NCBI GenBank assembly: GCA_964405465.1
Contig: CAYONZ010000003.1
Span: forward strand, 62,001-126,000
Direction of reading: 5' to 3'
Origin: CAYONZ01 sp964405465
GTDB taxonomy: Bacteria > Bdellovibrionota > Bdellovibrionia > Bdellovibrionales > JAMPXM01
DNA length: 64,000 nucleotides
Shown here: positions 15,355 through 24,227 of the stretch, one piece after another
How the letters are laid out: every line of letters begins with the position of its first letter
Position numbering within the stretch: the stretch's first letter is position 1
Notes under the pieces: model-generated
Seen by the model: only the letters and a program-made list of their open reading frames with translations
The model's database searches: none
Told to the model about the DNA's origin: nothing
Position numbers and translations under genes: made by a program

Positions 15355-18173
15355 TCGGTTAAATCCTCTTTATAAAAATCAGATTCGTCTTTGTGAGTTT
15401 CAGATCCACTCATCTCTTTGGGTTCCGTGCCCAAAAGAAAAGCCTGGTGAAAAACATCAGAGCTTGAAGACGAAGCCAGCTTTCCAGTCCGTGCATCTAT
15501 ATTTGCGAACACTATCCCAGAAGGCACCGAAAAGTTTGTTGGAGCCACATTCTCATGCATTAACTTCATGTATTCAAGCCAAATCGGCAGTGCCGTTCGA
15601 CCGCCTGCTTCTCCTGCTCCCATGGTTTTTTCTTGATCAAATCCGACCCAAACTCCAGATGTGATCTGTGGAGTGAATCCAATAAACCAAGTATCATAGT
15701 ATCCATTGGTAGTGCCGGTTTTGCCGGCTGCCGGACGCCCAAGAGCTTTAGCTCGTGCAGCTGTACCCCCTTCGTCGTTGATCGTGGCCGTCAAAAGATT
15801 GGTGATCAAATAAGCGGTTTGCGAACTGATCATTTGCTCGGGATCTGCAAAATAAATATTTGGAGTTTTCTTTTTCGTTTCTGGAGGAACTTCAGGGGTG
15901 TTTGTCGGTGCTACTGCGCCACCAACTGCCGCGACTCCGTCCCCATTCGAACCGGCAACAGAGCCTGGAGAATTTGCGGGATTCTGCGGTGGTTCCGACT
16001 TGGCTCCGTCCCCATAGAGCTCTTTCTGCTTATCATCGTATTTCTTCTCGAAGGCCTCGAGTTCATCCGCAAAGCGTTTGTCGAGTGAGGTCGCATCTAC
16101 CAACACCTTTCCAAATCTGTCTTCGACTTTTGTGATAATAATAGGCTTTACCCGCCTACCCAATCGAGCAAACTCGGAAAACACACGTGTCATTTCATAA
16201 AGTGTCACTCCACTTGATCCCAAACCAAGCGACAAATCTTTGTTCAATGGACTAAAGATTCCCAGACGGCGGCAATACTCTATTGCCCAATCCACACCAA
16301 TCTCTTCCAAGATTTTAACCGTTGGAATGTTTAACGATCGAGCTAGTGCTGTCCGAAATAAAATATCACCATTAAATTTGTTGGTGTAATTGTGCGGCTT
16401 CCACACTTTGGTTTCGGTATCCTGCCCCTCATCCGCTGTCGCATCTTTTTCTTTGTACACTATCGGTGCATCCACAACTTGTGTCGCACCCGTAAACCCC
16501 TTATCCAAAGCCGAGGCATAGACAATCGATTTGAATGAGGAGCCTGTTTGTCGCTTAGCTTGAATTGCACGATTAAACCCACGGTCACACTCATAACCAC
16601 CAACCATAGCAATCAGTTCTTGTGTTTTATTGTCCACCGAAACAAATGCCCCCTGAACAACCGGATCCTGATCAAGCGTCAGATGTGCATACTGATCAAC
16701 AAAAGGAGGAGAAACACTCGCGCTTGTTTTCTTGATTTCAGCCATGAGTTTATTCAAGCGGTTAGAGAAAAACTTATCTCCAGTCGCTTTGACTAAAATT
16801 ACATCACCAGCTTTAACCGCAGTCGATGGCTTTTTAATTGGAGCCGCCTTATCAAAAGGAGTGCTAGGGTCGGGCTTTCGCGCCCAACCCATTTCACTAA
16901 TATCAAGAAGCCCCTGGCCATCAGCAAATACCACGTATACCAAACCAAGTGTGTCATCCACTTTGGTCACCACGGCCTCAAATACTTTTCCCTTAGAAAT
17001 ATATTCGGGTAAATTACTAACGATGTTTCCTTGTTTATCGGTCGTGTGAGTTGCTTTCAACTCTGGTTCTGGAGGAAGCATTCCATCCCCAGGTAAAATC
17101 ATTGTCGGATTTTTTTCTACGCGTAAAAGTCGACGTGATTTAATTAACAACTGGTCAATCTCAGTTTGGCTCTCGTAGTGTGCGATCGGGCCACGATACC
17201 CCTGGCGCTTATCCACCTCGCGCAATCCCTCGCGCACATCTTTTTGCGCCTCCTGCTGAGCCTTGTAATCCATCCCCGTGTATATTCTCAAACCGTTTTC
17301 AAGAACTTGCTCTTCACCAAGCTCCTTCACCAAGAGCTGTCGAACCGCCTCACCATAACAAGCTCCAACGTTTTTGAAGTCTCGAGAAATCCAAACTTTT
17401 ATCGGTTCATTTATCGCTTTTTGTGCCTCTTCAGGAGTGATCATTCCCAACGATGCCATGCGGTTTAACACAAACCGTTGCCTTTGCTTAGGTAAAACCA
17501 TTTCTTTTTTATCACGCTGTTTATTTAAGGCTGTTTCGTTTGATGGGGAATATAGGCCTGGAGCCGGAGGCAGGCCGGCGAGCATCGCCATCTCAGCCAA
17601 AGTCAGTTGATCCACTGTTTTTCGAAAATAGGAATCGGCAGCAGCGGCCACACCGTATGCGCCCGCCCCTAAATATATTTGATTTACATACAGATAAAGA
17701 ATGTCTTCTTTCGAAAGATGTTCCTCAAGTTTGTAGGCCAACATAGCTTCGCGAATTTTTCGTATGATGTTTCTATCTGGAGACAAAAACAATGACTTTG
17801 CAACCTGCTGGGTGATCGTCGACCCACCTTGAACAGTGTGCCCAGCTCGCAAATTCGCAAGTGTTGCCCGCAATATCGCAAAGTAGTTGATGCCTCTGTG
17901 CTTAAAGAACTGGTCATCTTCGGCAGCTAAAAATGCATCAATCAATTTTCGAGGAATTTTATCATAGGCAACAAGCGTGCGCTTTTCGTGCGCAAACTCT
18001 TCGAATTTTTCTCCACCTCGCGCATAGACTTCCGAAACGAGCAGCGGTTTATAGTCTTCAATTTTCATGATCTGTGGTAAAGACTTTTCGATAGAAACCA
18101 AAACCAATGCTATGGCAGCAAGCCCCAAAAGCCCCACGGCCAAGCCGATCGCAATTAATTTTTTGAAACTCAT
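15351..18173 (-). CDS. mrcA: Bifunctional penicillin-binding protein 1A
   Basis: This class A PBP polymerises and cross-links peptidoglycan in the periplasm. The 940-residue protein has an N-terminal membrane anchor (AIGLAVGLLGLAAIALVLVSI), a GT51 transglycosylase domain with the catalytic Glu in AAEDDQFFKHRGINY and GGSTITQQ, an OB-like insert, and the transpeptidase motifs SSFK, SLN and KTGT. I chose the ATG at 18173, which follows GGGAGA; the frame can be opened 18 nt further up only from a TTG. A Pro/Gly/Ala-rich insertion (positions ~15890-16020) contains two copies of the dispersed word, encoding NGDGV and YGDGA. It is the first gene of the uvrA-msbA operon. Confidence 0.93.
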   Translation of the reverse strand: MSFKKLIAIGLAVGLLGLAAIALVLVSIEKSLPQIMKIEDYKPLLVSEVYARGGEKFEEFAHEKRTLVAYDKIPRKLIDAFLAAEDDQFFKHRGINYFAILRATLANLRAGHTVQGGSTITQQVAKSLFLSPDRNIIRKIREAMLAYKLEEHLSKEDILYLYVNQIYLGAGAYGVAAAADSYFRKTVDQLTLAEMAMLAGLPPAPGLYSPSNETALNKQRDKKEMVLPKQRQRFVLNRMASLGMITPEEAQKAINEPIKVWISRDFKNVGACYGEAVRQLLVKELGEEQVLENGLRIYTGMDYKAQQEAQKDVREGLREVDKRQGYRGPIAHYESQTEIDQLLIKSRRLLRVEKNPTMILPGDGMLPPEPELKATHTTDKQGNIVSNLPEYISKGKVFEAVVTKVDDTLGLVYVVFADGQGLLDISEMGWARKPDPSTPFDKAAPIKKPSTAVKAGDVILVKATGDKFFSNRLNKLMAEIKKTSASVSPPFVDQYAHLTLDQDPVVQGAFVSVDNKTQELIAMVGGYECDRGFNRAIQAKRQTGSSFKSIVYASALDKGFTGATQVVDAPIVYKEKDATADEGQDTETKVWKPHNYTNKFNGDILFRTALARSLNIPTVKILEEIGVDWAIEYCRRLGIFSPLNKDLSLGLGSSGVTLYEMTRVFSEFARLGRRVKPIIITKVEDRFGKVLVDATSLDKRFADELEAFEKKYDDKQKELYGDGAKSEPPQNPANSPGSVAGSNGDGVAAVGGAVAPTNTPEVPPETKKKTPNIYFADPEQMISSQTAYLITNLLTATINDEGGTAARAKALGRPAAGKTGTTNGYYDTWFIGFTPQITSGVWVGFDQEKTMGAGEAGGRTALPIWLEYMKLMHENVAPTNFSVPSGIVFANIDARTGKLASSSSSDVFHQAFLLGTEPKEMSGSETHKDESDFYKEDLTE

Positions 18174-18191
18174 CGATGCCAATTCTCCCAA

Positions 18192-18595
18192 GGTGTTCAG
18201 TCAGTGCATTTAGTTCAATCTACAGGCAAACACAAAAAATAATCAAACAGGTTGGTAAATTCTCATTGTCGTCTGCAATTCATCTACAGAATTTTTCGCG
18301 AGAATCAGCACGACATCGTCTTGTATTTTTTTATTTCAACCTAATGTATTTTTGTTCTGTTTGCTCTGACATTGTACCTGGAGAAAACGAGGCTTTCAAA
18401 GGTTGCCTGTGTCGTAACCCGCTCGCCCCAACGATCCAGACTAAAGACCTGCCATCACAGTCAACACCAGCGATCGACAGGCCTTCGGATGTCCAGAAAA
18501 ATTGGGCCAAGAGATCTGTCGACAGCCTTTCCATGATCTCAGCAGACGAAGACCAGGGATGAGGCAATGCTCACATAATCATCAAAGTATGAGTC
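18192..18595. other. Intergenic region upstream of PBP1A
   Basis: This ~400-bp gap between two minus-strand genes should contain the promoter of the PBP1A operon, in the AT-rich part around 18200-18350. Apart from one doubtful small ORF (18331-18567) I see no gene, repeat copy or convincing terminator. Confidence 0.5.
18331..18567 (-). CDS. Doubtful small ORF
   Basis: This 78-residue frame (MPHPWSSSAEIMERLSTDLL..) has a plausible amino-acid mix and the same strand as its neighbours. It has no recognisable family and no clear ribosome binding site. It lies in the PBP1A upstream region and could equally be chance. Confidence 0.2.
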   Translation of the reverse strand: MPHPWSSSAEIMERLSTDLLAQFFWTSEGLSIAGVDCDGRSLVWIVGASGLRHRQPLKASFSPGTMSEQTEQKYIRLK

Positions 18596-20521
18596 CTATC
18601 TTTTACTGCTATTAGTTTGCGCTTTTAGAACAGGAGTAGACCCTCCTCCGTACTTAGCCTTCAACTGCGATTGAAACTCGGCGGTTCTTGAGACAAACGC
18701 ACAGCGGCCTGTCACTTCGACAGCAGGTTCCACTGCTTTACCATCGCGACCGTTTCTACCATCTTTAACCACCACAGAATTACAGCTCGAATTCGAAATC
18801 AAATCTAAACAAGCACTGGACAGATTGCCATAGGCCTCAGGGATATCGCCGACCGATTGATCATCTTTTCTGCCGGTCAACTTGCCCTGCACAGACTCTC
18901 CACATTGTGCTCTTGTTTCCGCAAGAGTTTCGTTTTTCTTTGCTTCCTCGAGTTCTTTAGATTTTTGCTCCAATTTTTGTTGAAGCACTGTCAACGGCCC
19001 CCCTGGTTGCATTTGCATCTGCGCTTGAATCAATTTTTGTTGCGCCTTTGCCTGGTTGGTTTTGAGCTTCTCAGAGTCTCTTTGATATTTTTCAAAAGCC
19101 TTTGTCAATCGTTGCCTTGTCAGCTCTTGGTCGTTTTGAATTTGACTCAGAAATTCAGCTCTGGACTGCTTCTCTTTGGTTGCTCTCGTTTTATCTTCAT
19201 TTTGTGCGCTTGAAAGATCCGCCATCATTGGGTCGATCTCCCTCATTTGAGCAACTCTTAAACATTCACGGTATTTATAGTTTGCGCCATCATTGATTCT
19301 TTTGGTGCCCGAAGAAATTCCATTCAATCCAGATTTTGCCTTTGCAACACTGGCTCTCTTTGCCTTGATGTAGGCATCTTTTTCATCGACGCACTGTTGG
19401 CGAATCTGATTTTGTTTTTGGGTAATTTTGTTATTGATACTGGTCAACAATTGGTTTCGTTGGATTTGATTTTCATCGCTATCGGCGATTGCTTTCGATG
19501 CCTTAAATAGTTCCGAGGAAGTATCCACTTTTGTTTTATCTAACAACTGACTCCACGACTCATCTAAAGCCGAAATCTGCTCATCGGCTTTCTCTAGATC
19601 TTTTTGTGCTTCCTCCATTTTTTCGGTGAGCTCTTTGGTTTTCTTTTCGATAGATTCCTGCATCTCTTGCACTTTGTCCTCTAGAGACTCACGACGCTTG
19701 AGTGCCTTGTCGGCGACCTCTCGATTGTGGGCCGATTTTTCTGCTGCTAAAAGTGGGCAGGTGTTCTTGAAGAGCTCTGTGCACTGTGCACTCCCTTTTA
19801 GAATGTCCTTTCCGAGCATACCCATTAATTTGTATTCACCTTCTTCTTGGTCAATCTGAAACTCCTCCTTGGTCCTCTCGTCACCAGCGGTGCAGGCCTC
19901 GGCTTTTGCATAACACTCGGCCTGTTTGCCAATACCCCGGCAGGCTTTTGAAAGCTCTTGATCGGCGGAGGCGACTTTGTCACGCAGGGCTTCGCAAGAA
20001 CGCTCTTTTGCATAATCGACCAAACCCTGACGCTCATCTTGGGGAGTATTCGAGCGAGGAGCCACGCCGCCTGTAGTAAGACTCAGGTCGGCAGCAGGTG
20101 CAGCTGGTTTTGCATCTGCTTCTGCGGGCACGGCGGCGGGCTTGGCGGCGGCTGCAGCGGGGGGCTGGTTCGCTGCCGCAGCTGGAGCAGCGGCTGGCTT
20201 CGTAGCTGCGGCGGGCCGAGCAGCGCCGCGTGCTGTGGCTCTTGGAGCTGGAGCTCTGGAGGCGGCGGGTGCGGCCGGATTCCCGCGACTAAGTTGGGCC
20301 TTAATCTGTTCCTCTTTGGATTTATCCTCAAAACATACACCAGTACTCGTTTGCTTCAATCGCAGCCTATTATTGTTTCCAACGAGTTCATAGTCACTTG
20401 CAGAACAAGTGGACTTAGCTTGGCTCTGCACCGAAGTGGTAAGCACTGCCGCGAGGGCAACAAAAGATGCGCTTAGGTAAATGCCAGATGTAAAAATTTT
20501 GGGCAGTGTTCTTCGTCTCAT
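18596..20521 (-). CDS. Exported Ala/Pro-rich coiled-coil protein, function unknown
   Basis: This 641-residue protein starts at ATG 20521, after GGGGGAATCA and before a good signal peptide (MRRRTLPKIFTSGIY.. ending near VQSQAKS). The frame further upstream to 20605 adds 28 implausible residues. After ~60 residues comes an Ala/Pro-rich stretch (~85-165). A Cys-containing helical part follows (about ten Cys, SCEALRD, KACRG, ECYAKAEAC). Then come long coiled coils rich in Glu, Lys and Gln (~250-560), such as EKKTKELTEKMEEAQKDLEK. A final Cys-bearing domain contains GRNGRDGKAVEP. A periplasmic structural or secretion-associated role is possible. It resembles in style, not in sequence, the exported proteins at 34001-37374. 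Confidence 0.75.
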   Translation of the reverse strand: MRRRTLPKIFTSGIYLSASFVALAAVLTTSVQSQAKSTCSASDYELVGNNNRLRLKQTSTGVCFEDKSKEEQIKAQLSRGNPAAPAASRAPAPRATARGAARPAAATKPAAAPAAAANQPPAAAAAKPAAVPAEADAKPAAPAADLSLTTGGVAPRSNTPQDERQGLVDYAKERSCEALRDKVASADQELSKACRGIGKQAECYAKAEACTAGDERTKEEFQIDQEEGEYKLMGMLGKDILKGSAQCTELFKNTCPLLAAEKSAHNREVADKALKRRESLEDKVQEMQESIEKKTKELTEKMEEAQKDLEKADEQISALDESWSQLLDKTKVDTSSELFKASKAIADSDENQIQRNQLLTSINNKITQKQNQIRQQCVDEKDAYIKAKRASVAKAKSGLNGISSGTKRINDGANYKYRECLRVAQMREIDPMMADLSSAQNEDKTRATKEKQSRAEFLSQIQNDQELTRQRLTKAFEKYQRDSEKLKTNQAKAQQKLIQAQMQMQPGGPLTVLQQKLEQKSKELEEAKKNETLAETRAQCGESVQGKLTGRKDDQSVGDIPEAYGNLSSACLDLISNSSCNSVVVKDGRNGRDGKAVEPAVEVTGRCAFVSRTAEFQSQLKAKYGGGSTPVLKAQTNSSKR

Positions 20522-21179
20522 TGATTCCCCCAGTGTTTGAATAGAGTAGCAGCAATTGGGGTGCCAAAAAACGGCCAGGCCGACTAACGTCTTGTTTTGA
20601 GTCAATTTTTCGCCCTAGATTTGAATCCTTTAGACCTAAGTCTGAGCAGGGGGACGGAGCTCGAATCTTCGAGCTCCGTCCCCCTTTCTCGCAGGCCCCC
20701 CCGACCGTCTTCCCGCCCAAATTTCTTCGAATTCCGCTTCATAGAAACCATACGACAGAGATTTCGTGAACGAGGCATTGTGGCAGCTAAAGGTATTTCG
20801 ATTTTCAAAAATAAAACTGATCAAGGTATTGAATTTTTTCAAGGCAGAACGCCAAACCGAATACTGGTGAAGAAAATAAAAAAAGGCCCTGTGGCAGGCA
20901 CGAGATCCAGAAACCCATGTATTTTAAGGTGGGTGGCCATGTTAGCAACTTTAGGCTTCTCGGATCCCGCAGGCCGAGCTTGCTCACCATCACCAGGGAC
21001 AGCCCCCAAATCTTTTACTTGTAGGGTTTCTTTTATCTTCGTATGCCACAGAAACCTAAAATCATCCTACCAAACAACTCGCCGCACTCCAAGTGAAGAC
21101 CCCGCGATAATGGCTCGTTGAGACAATTCCGGAGCTTTGTCCTGTGCAGAAACAAAATTTATTTACCGAATGAGATATA
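20522..21179. other. Gene-poor region with the large palindrome
   Basis: About 650 bp lie between the divergent genes at 20521 and 21180. The region contains the perfect palindrome at 20649-20684. It also has GGGACAGCCCCC-type sequence at about 20998 followed by a loose inverted repeat (TAGGGTTTCT / AGAAACCTA, ~21023-21058). An open frame at 20597-21121 has no coding character that I can recognise. Confidence 0.5.
20649..20684. repeat. Perfect 17-bp-arm palindrome built from two repeat words
   Basis: The left arm GGGGGACGGAGCTCGAA (20649-20665) and right arm TTCGAGCTCCGTCCCCC (20668-20684) are exact complements separated by TC. It is the longest perfect inverted repeat I found. The extended word CGAGCTCCGTCCCC recurs at 30060-30073 and 37758-37770, inside genes. 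Confidence 0.9.
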
Positions 21180-21395
21180 ATGAATTACGAAAAATATGAT
21201 TTGATTTTTCCATATTTTGTGCTCGCCTACGGCGCTCTGATGGTTTTTGTTCACTCGTCGCCAAAACTGCTGGAACTCGGCGAAACCCGGATGCCTCATG
21301 AAACCTGGCAACGTTTTATTGCACACAAGCCCCTGGGGCTTTTTTGTCTTTGGGCTGGAGCACTCTGGGTCTTACAGAATCTTTGGCTAAACTAG
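21180..21395 (+). CDS. Small two-helix membrane protein
   Basis: This is a 71-residue protein with two hydrophobic segments (FPYFVLAYGALMVFVHSS and LGLFCLWAGALWVLQNLWL) joined by a charged loop (LLELGETRMPHETWQRFIAHK). Composition and the GAGATA before the ATG look genuine. No family is recognised. It precedes xseA by ~100 bp. Confidence 0.6.
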   Translation: MNYEKYDLIFPYFVLAYGALMVFVHSSPKLLELGETRMPHETWQRFIAHKPLGLFCLWAGALWVLQNLWLN

Positions 21396-21499
21396 AGTGC
21401 CAATCAAAGACTCTCCCTAAGCCCTTGCAAAGTTTTAGACAGGTCGAAGCAAGGTTAATTGGTTGACTGCTCACCAGGCAAAAGTTAGCTTCTTGGCCA

Positions 21500-23119
21500 A
21501 TGTCAAAAGATCAACTCTCCTGGGAAAATCTGCTTCTCTCGACACCCGCCGAGACTTCGGCGCCATCGGCAGACGTTGTTGTCGATGCAAATAAAACCGA
21601 ACCCGTAAACGCGTCCGCAAAAAAGACTCGCACAAAAAAGTTGAACGTCGAAAATACTGAGATCTCAAATGATGAAAAGCGTGCTCTCAATGTATCCCAA
21701 AAGACCGCACAACCATTGAAAATGGAAACCACAGGCTCAGCAGAAAAAGAGATCAAAGTTGATTTTTCGCTTAACGAAGAACCACCCGCGCCGACGATTC
21801 TTTCGATCTCGGACCTCAATCGCGGAGTGAAAGACCTTCTTGAAGGAAAATTCAAATTAGTCTGGGTTCAAGGGGAGATTTCAAATTTCAAACCTCATAC
21901 TTCAGGCCATTTTTATTTTAGTCTCAAAGACAGCAAAGCGCAGATTAGCGCCGTGATGTTTCGCGGTTTCAACTCGCAATTGAAATATAAACCGCAAGAC
22001 GGCATGGAGGTTTTAGTTCGAGGTCGTATTAGTGTTTATGAACCCAGAGGCAGCTATCAGATTTTTTGCGAGACGATGGAACCTGTTGGAGCCGGGGCGT
22101 TGCAAAAAGCATTTGAACAGCTCAAAGCACAATTGGCTAAAGAAGGCTTGTTTAGTCCCGATCGCAAAAGGCCATTGCCGCAACTCCCTAAACACATCGC
22201 CATCGTAACTTCACCCACAGGAGCAGCCATTCGCGATATGCTCAATGTTTTGGGCCGACGCTTTCGTGGAGCTCAAATCACAGTGATTCCAACAAAGGTG
22301 CAAGGCGATCAGGCCCCTGCAGAAATTGTAACGGCAATTCAGATGGCCAATCGTCTCTCTGATGTCGATGTCATGATTGTCGGTCGGGGAGGCGGCTCGA
22401 TTGAAGACCTTTGGGCATTTAATGACGAACGCGTGGCACGTGCGATTGCCGCCTCCAAAATTCCCACCGTGTCTGCCGTAGGTCATGAAGTTGATTTTAC
22501 GATCGCAGACTTTGTTGCCGACTTACGCGCTCCCACTCCTTCTGCAGCGGCCGAGCTAGTGGTGAAAAATGCAGGGGATTTGCAGATTCGCATTCTCGAT
22601 ATTCAGAAACGCCTCAGGCAGAATATGCGCACGCTCTTTACTCGTATACAACAACATGTAAATTTAGTTTCTCGACGACTGGTAGATCCACAAAGACGAA
22701 TTCAAGATGCCTCGATTCGATCAGATGAACTGTCACAAAGACTTGAAGCCGCTGTCTACCGGTATTTTCAAGATCAACGAAATTTAGTTGAATTGCTGGT
22801 AGAAAAGCTCGGTTCGCCCCAGCATCGGGTTGATTCACAAAGACAAAAAGTCGAAAGCCTAAATTTGCGAATAAACTCTTCTACACGTAGCATTTTGCAA
22901 AGACAGGGTCTGAAGCTAGGCCGAATGAGTGCTCTGCTTGATTCGCTCAGCCCGCTTCGGGTTGTGGCAAGAGGCTATTCTTTTGTCACCCATAATGGCG
23001 AAGTGATTAAAGATGTCGAGCAATTGGCCCCAGGGCAAATTTTAGATGTTCAGTTTGCGGTCGGACGCATTGAAGCCGAAGTGAAAACAGTTTTGAATAC
23101 CAAAAAAGTATTGGAGTAA
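21500..23119 (+). CDS. xseA: Exodeoxyribonuclease VII large subunit
   Basis: ExoVII degrades single-stranded DNA in repair and recombination. The 539-residue protein has the OB-fold (VWVQGEISNFKPHTSGHFYFSLKD), the catalytic-domain motifs VTSPTGAAIRDML, DVMIVGRGGGSIEDLWAFNDE and PTVSAVGHEVDFTIADFVADLRAPTPSAAAE, and the coiled-coil C-terminus. It has an N-terminal extension of ~90 residues (Ser/Thr/Lys/Glu-rich, low complexity) before the usual start of homology at ILSISDLN; translation could start later, but no better site is evident. It is followed after one base by xseB. Confidence 0.95.
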   Translation: MSKDQLSWENLLLSTPAETSAPSADVVVDANKTEPVNASAKKTRTKKLNVENTEISNDEKRALNVSQKTAQPLKMETTGSAEKEIKVDFSLNEEPPAPTILSISDLNRGVKDLLEGKFKLVWVQGEISNFKPHTSGHFYFSLKDSKAQISAVMFRGFNSQLKYKPQDGMEVLVRGRISVYEPRGSYQIFCETMEPVGAGALQKAFEQLKAQLAKEGLFSPDRKRPLPQLPKHIAIVTSPTGAAIRDMLNVLGRRFRGAQITVIPTKVQGDQAPAEIVTAIQMANRLSDVDVMIVGRGGGSIEDLWAFNDERVARAIAASKIPTVSAVGHEVDFTIADFVADLRAPTPSAAAELVVKNAGDLQIRILDIQKRLRQNMRTLFTRIQQHVNLVSRRLVDPQRRIQDASIRSDELSQRLEAAVYRYFQDQRNLVELLVEKLGSPQHRVDSQRQKVESLNLRINSSTRSILQRQGLKLGRMSALLDSLSPLRVVARGYSFVTHNGEVIKDVEQLAPGQILDVQFAVGRIEAEVKTVLNTKKVLE

Positions 23120-23120
23120 T

Positions 23121-23342
23121 ATGGACTTTGAAAAACGCTTAAACAGACTTGAAGAAATTGTCGCACGCATGGAGACCGGCGATTTGTCGCTCGACGACTC
23201 ACTTAAACTCTTTGAAGAAGGCGTGAAACTGTCTCGTGATTGCAACGCCGAACTAAACGAAGCTGAACAAAAGGTGCGCATGCTCCTAAGTGTCGACACC
23301 AACGGGAAAGCCGTAACCAAAGAATTTTCACCAGAGGAATAG
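23121..23342 (+). CDS. xseB: Exodeoxyribonuclease VII small subunit
   Basis: This 73-residue helical protein has the family signature FEKRLNRLEEIVARMETGDLSLDDSLKLFEEGVKLS followed by CNAELNEAEQKVRML. It is the usual length and sits 1 nt after xseA. It forms the small helical subunits of ExoVII. Confidence 0.95.
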   Translation: MDFEKRLNRLEEIVARMETGDLSLDDSLKLFEEGVKLSRDCNAELNEAEQKVRMLLSVDTNGKAVTKEFSPEE

Positions 23343-23351
23343 CGGGGACAA

Positions 23352-24227
23352 GTGGAGATTAATTCTGTGACGACATTTTCAGATCTCATGCAAAACAAAG
23401 CTGCGACAGCAACTCGTTTTCTCGATGCCTATTTTGCTCCAACTGGGCAACAGTTACCCCATGCTCAAGCAAGGCTCCGAGAGGCTATGCGCTACAGCCT
23501 TTTACAAGAGGGCAAGCGGTTTCGCCCGACACTCGCAATGTTAGTCGCCGAGGCTTTGGGATATTCTGCAGAACGCGTGTTGCCATTTGCTGCAGCCGTT
23601 GAATGTATTCACACCTATTCGTTAATTCACGATGATCTCCCGGTCATGGACAATGATGACTATCGACGGGGACTTCCCACCAATCATAAAGTCTATGGTG
23701 ACGCCACAGCACTTCTAGCTGGAGATGCACTTCTTACGGAAGCTTTTCGAATGCTAGCCCGCGCCTATCACCAAGAACCACAAATAGCCACGCAACTCGT
23801 GTTTTTGTTGGCAGAAGCCTCAGGCTTCGATGGAATGGTTGGCGGTCAAGAGATTGATTTGAATTCCAAAAAAGTTTCAGTGACTCTAGATGAGCTCGAA
23901 GTCATGCATCGCTTAAAAACAGGTGCCTTGATTTCTGTCGCGGCTGTTGGAGCCGCACATCTATGCTTTGCCTCTGAAGCTCAGGTCGAACAAATCAAAA
24001 GCTACTCACAAAATCTGGGACTCGCGTTTCAAGTAGCTGATGATATTTTAGATTTCAATCCAGAAAAGCCTGAGCCAGGAAGTTATCCTGTGTTGATGGG
24101 CCTCGAACAAACTAAATCTTATTTAAATGAACTGACCACACAACTTCTTGAGTCTATTTCGGGATGGTCCGCTCTCGCAAATCCACTCCGAGAATTGGCA
24201 GAATACAATTTACAACGAAAGAAATGA
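23352..24227 (+). CDS. ispA: Polyprenyl (farnesyl/geranylgeranyl) diphosphate synthase
   Basis: This enzyme condenses isopentenyl diphosphate with allylic diphosphates. The 291-residue protein has the first Asp-rich motif DDLPVMDNDDYRRG, GKRFRP, and the second motif in FQVADDILDF. After DDILD the usual ~13-residue segment with conserved Lys/Thr (as in TATLGKRQGAD) is missing, and the chain goes directly to PEPGSYPVLMGLEQ. Start is GTG 23352 after a purine-rich stretch; a second GTG at 23367 is possible. It overlaps tlyA by ATGA. The common neighbour dxs is absent from this cluster. Confidence 0.9.
   Translation: MEINSVTTFSDLMQNKAATATRFLDAYFAPTGQQLPHAQARLREAMRYSLLQEGKRFRPTLAMLVAEALGYSAERVLPFAAAVECIHTYSLIHDDLPVMDNDDYRRGLPTNHKVYGDATALLAGDALLTEAFRMLARAYHQEPQIATQLVFLLAEASGFDGMVGGQEIDLNSKKVSVTLDELEVMHRLKTGALISVAAVGAAHLCFASEAQVEQIKSYSQNLGLAFQVADDILDFNPEKPEPGSYPVLMGLEQTKSYLNELTTQLLESISGWSALANPLRELAEYNLQRKK

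Noticed and set aside
18176..18562. 128-codon plus-strand frame upstream of PBP1A
   Set aside because: No RBS or domain, and it overlaps the likely promoter region of the opposite operon.
20142..20476. Ala/Gly-rich plus-strand frames opposite the coiled-coil gene
   Set aside because: They are the complement of the Ala/Pro-rich low-complexity part of the real minus-strand gene.
20597..21121. 174-codon open frame after the palindrome
   Set aside because: It runs straight through the palindrome, has no RBS, Ser/Pro/Arg-biased composition and no recognisable domain; treated as chance.
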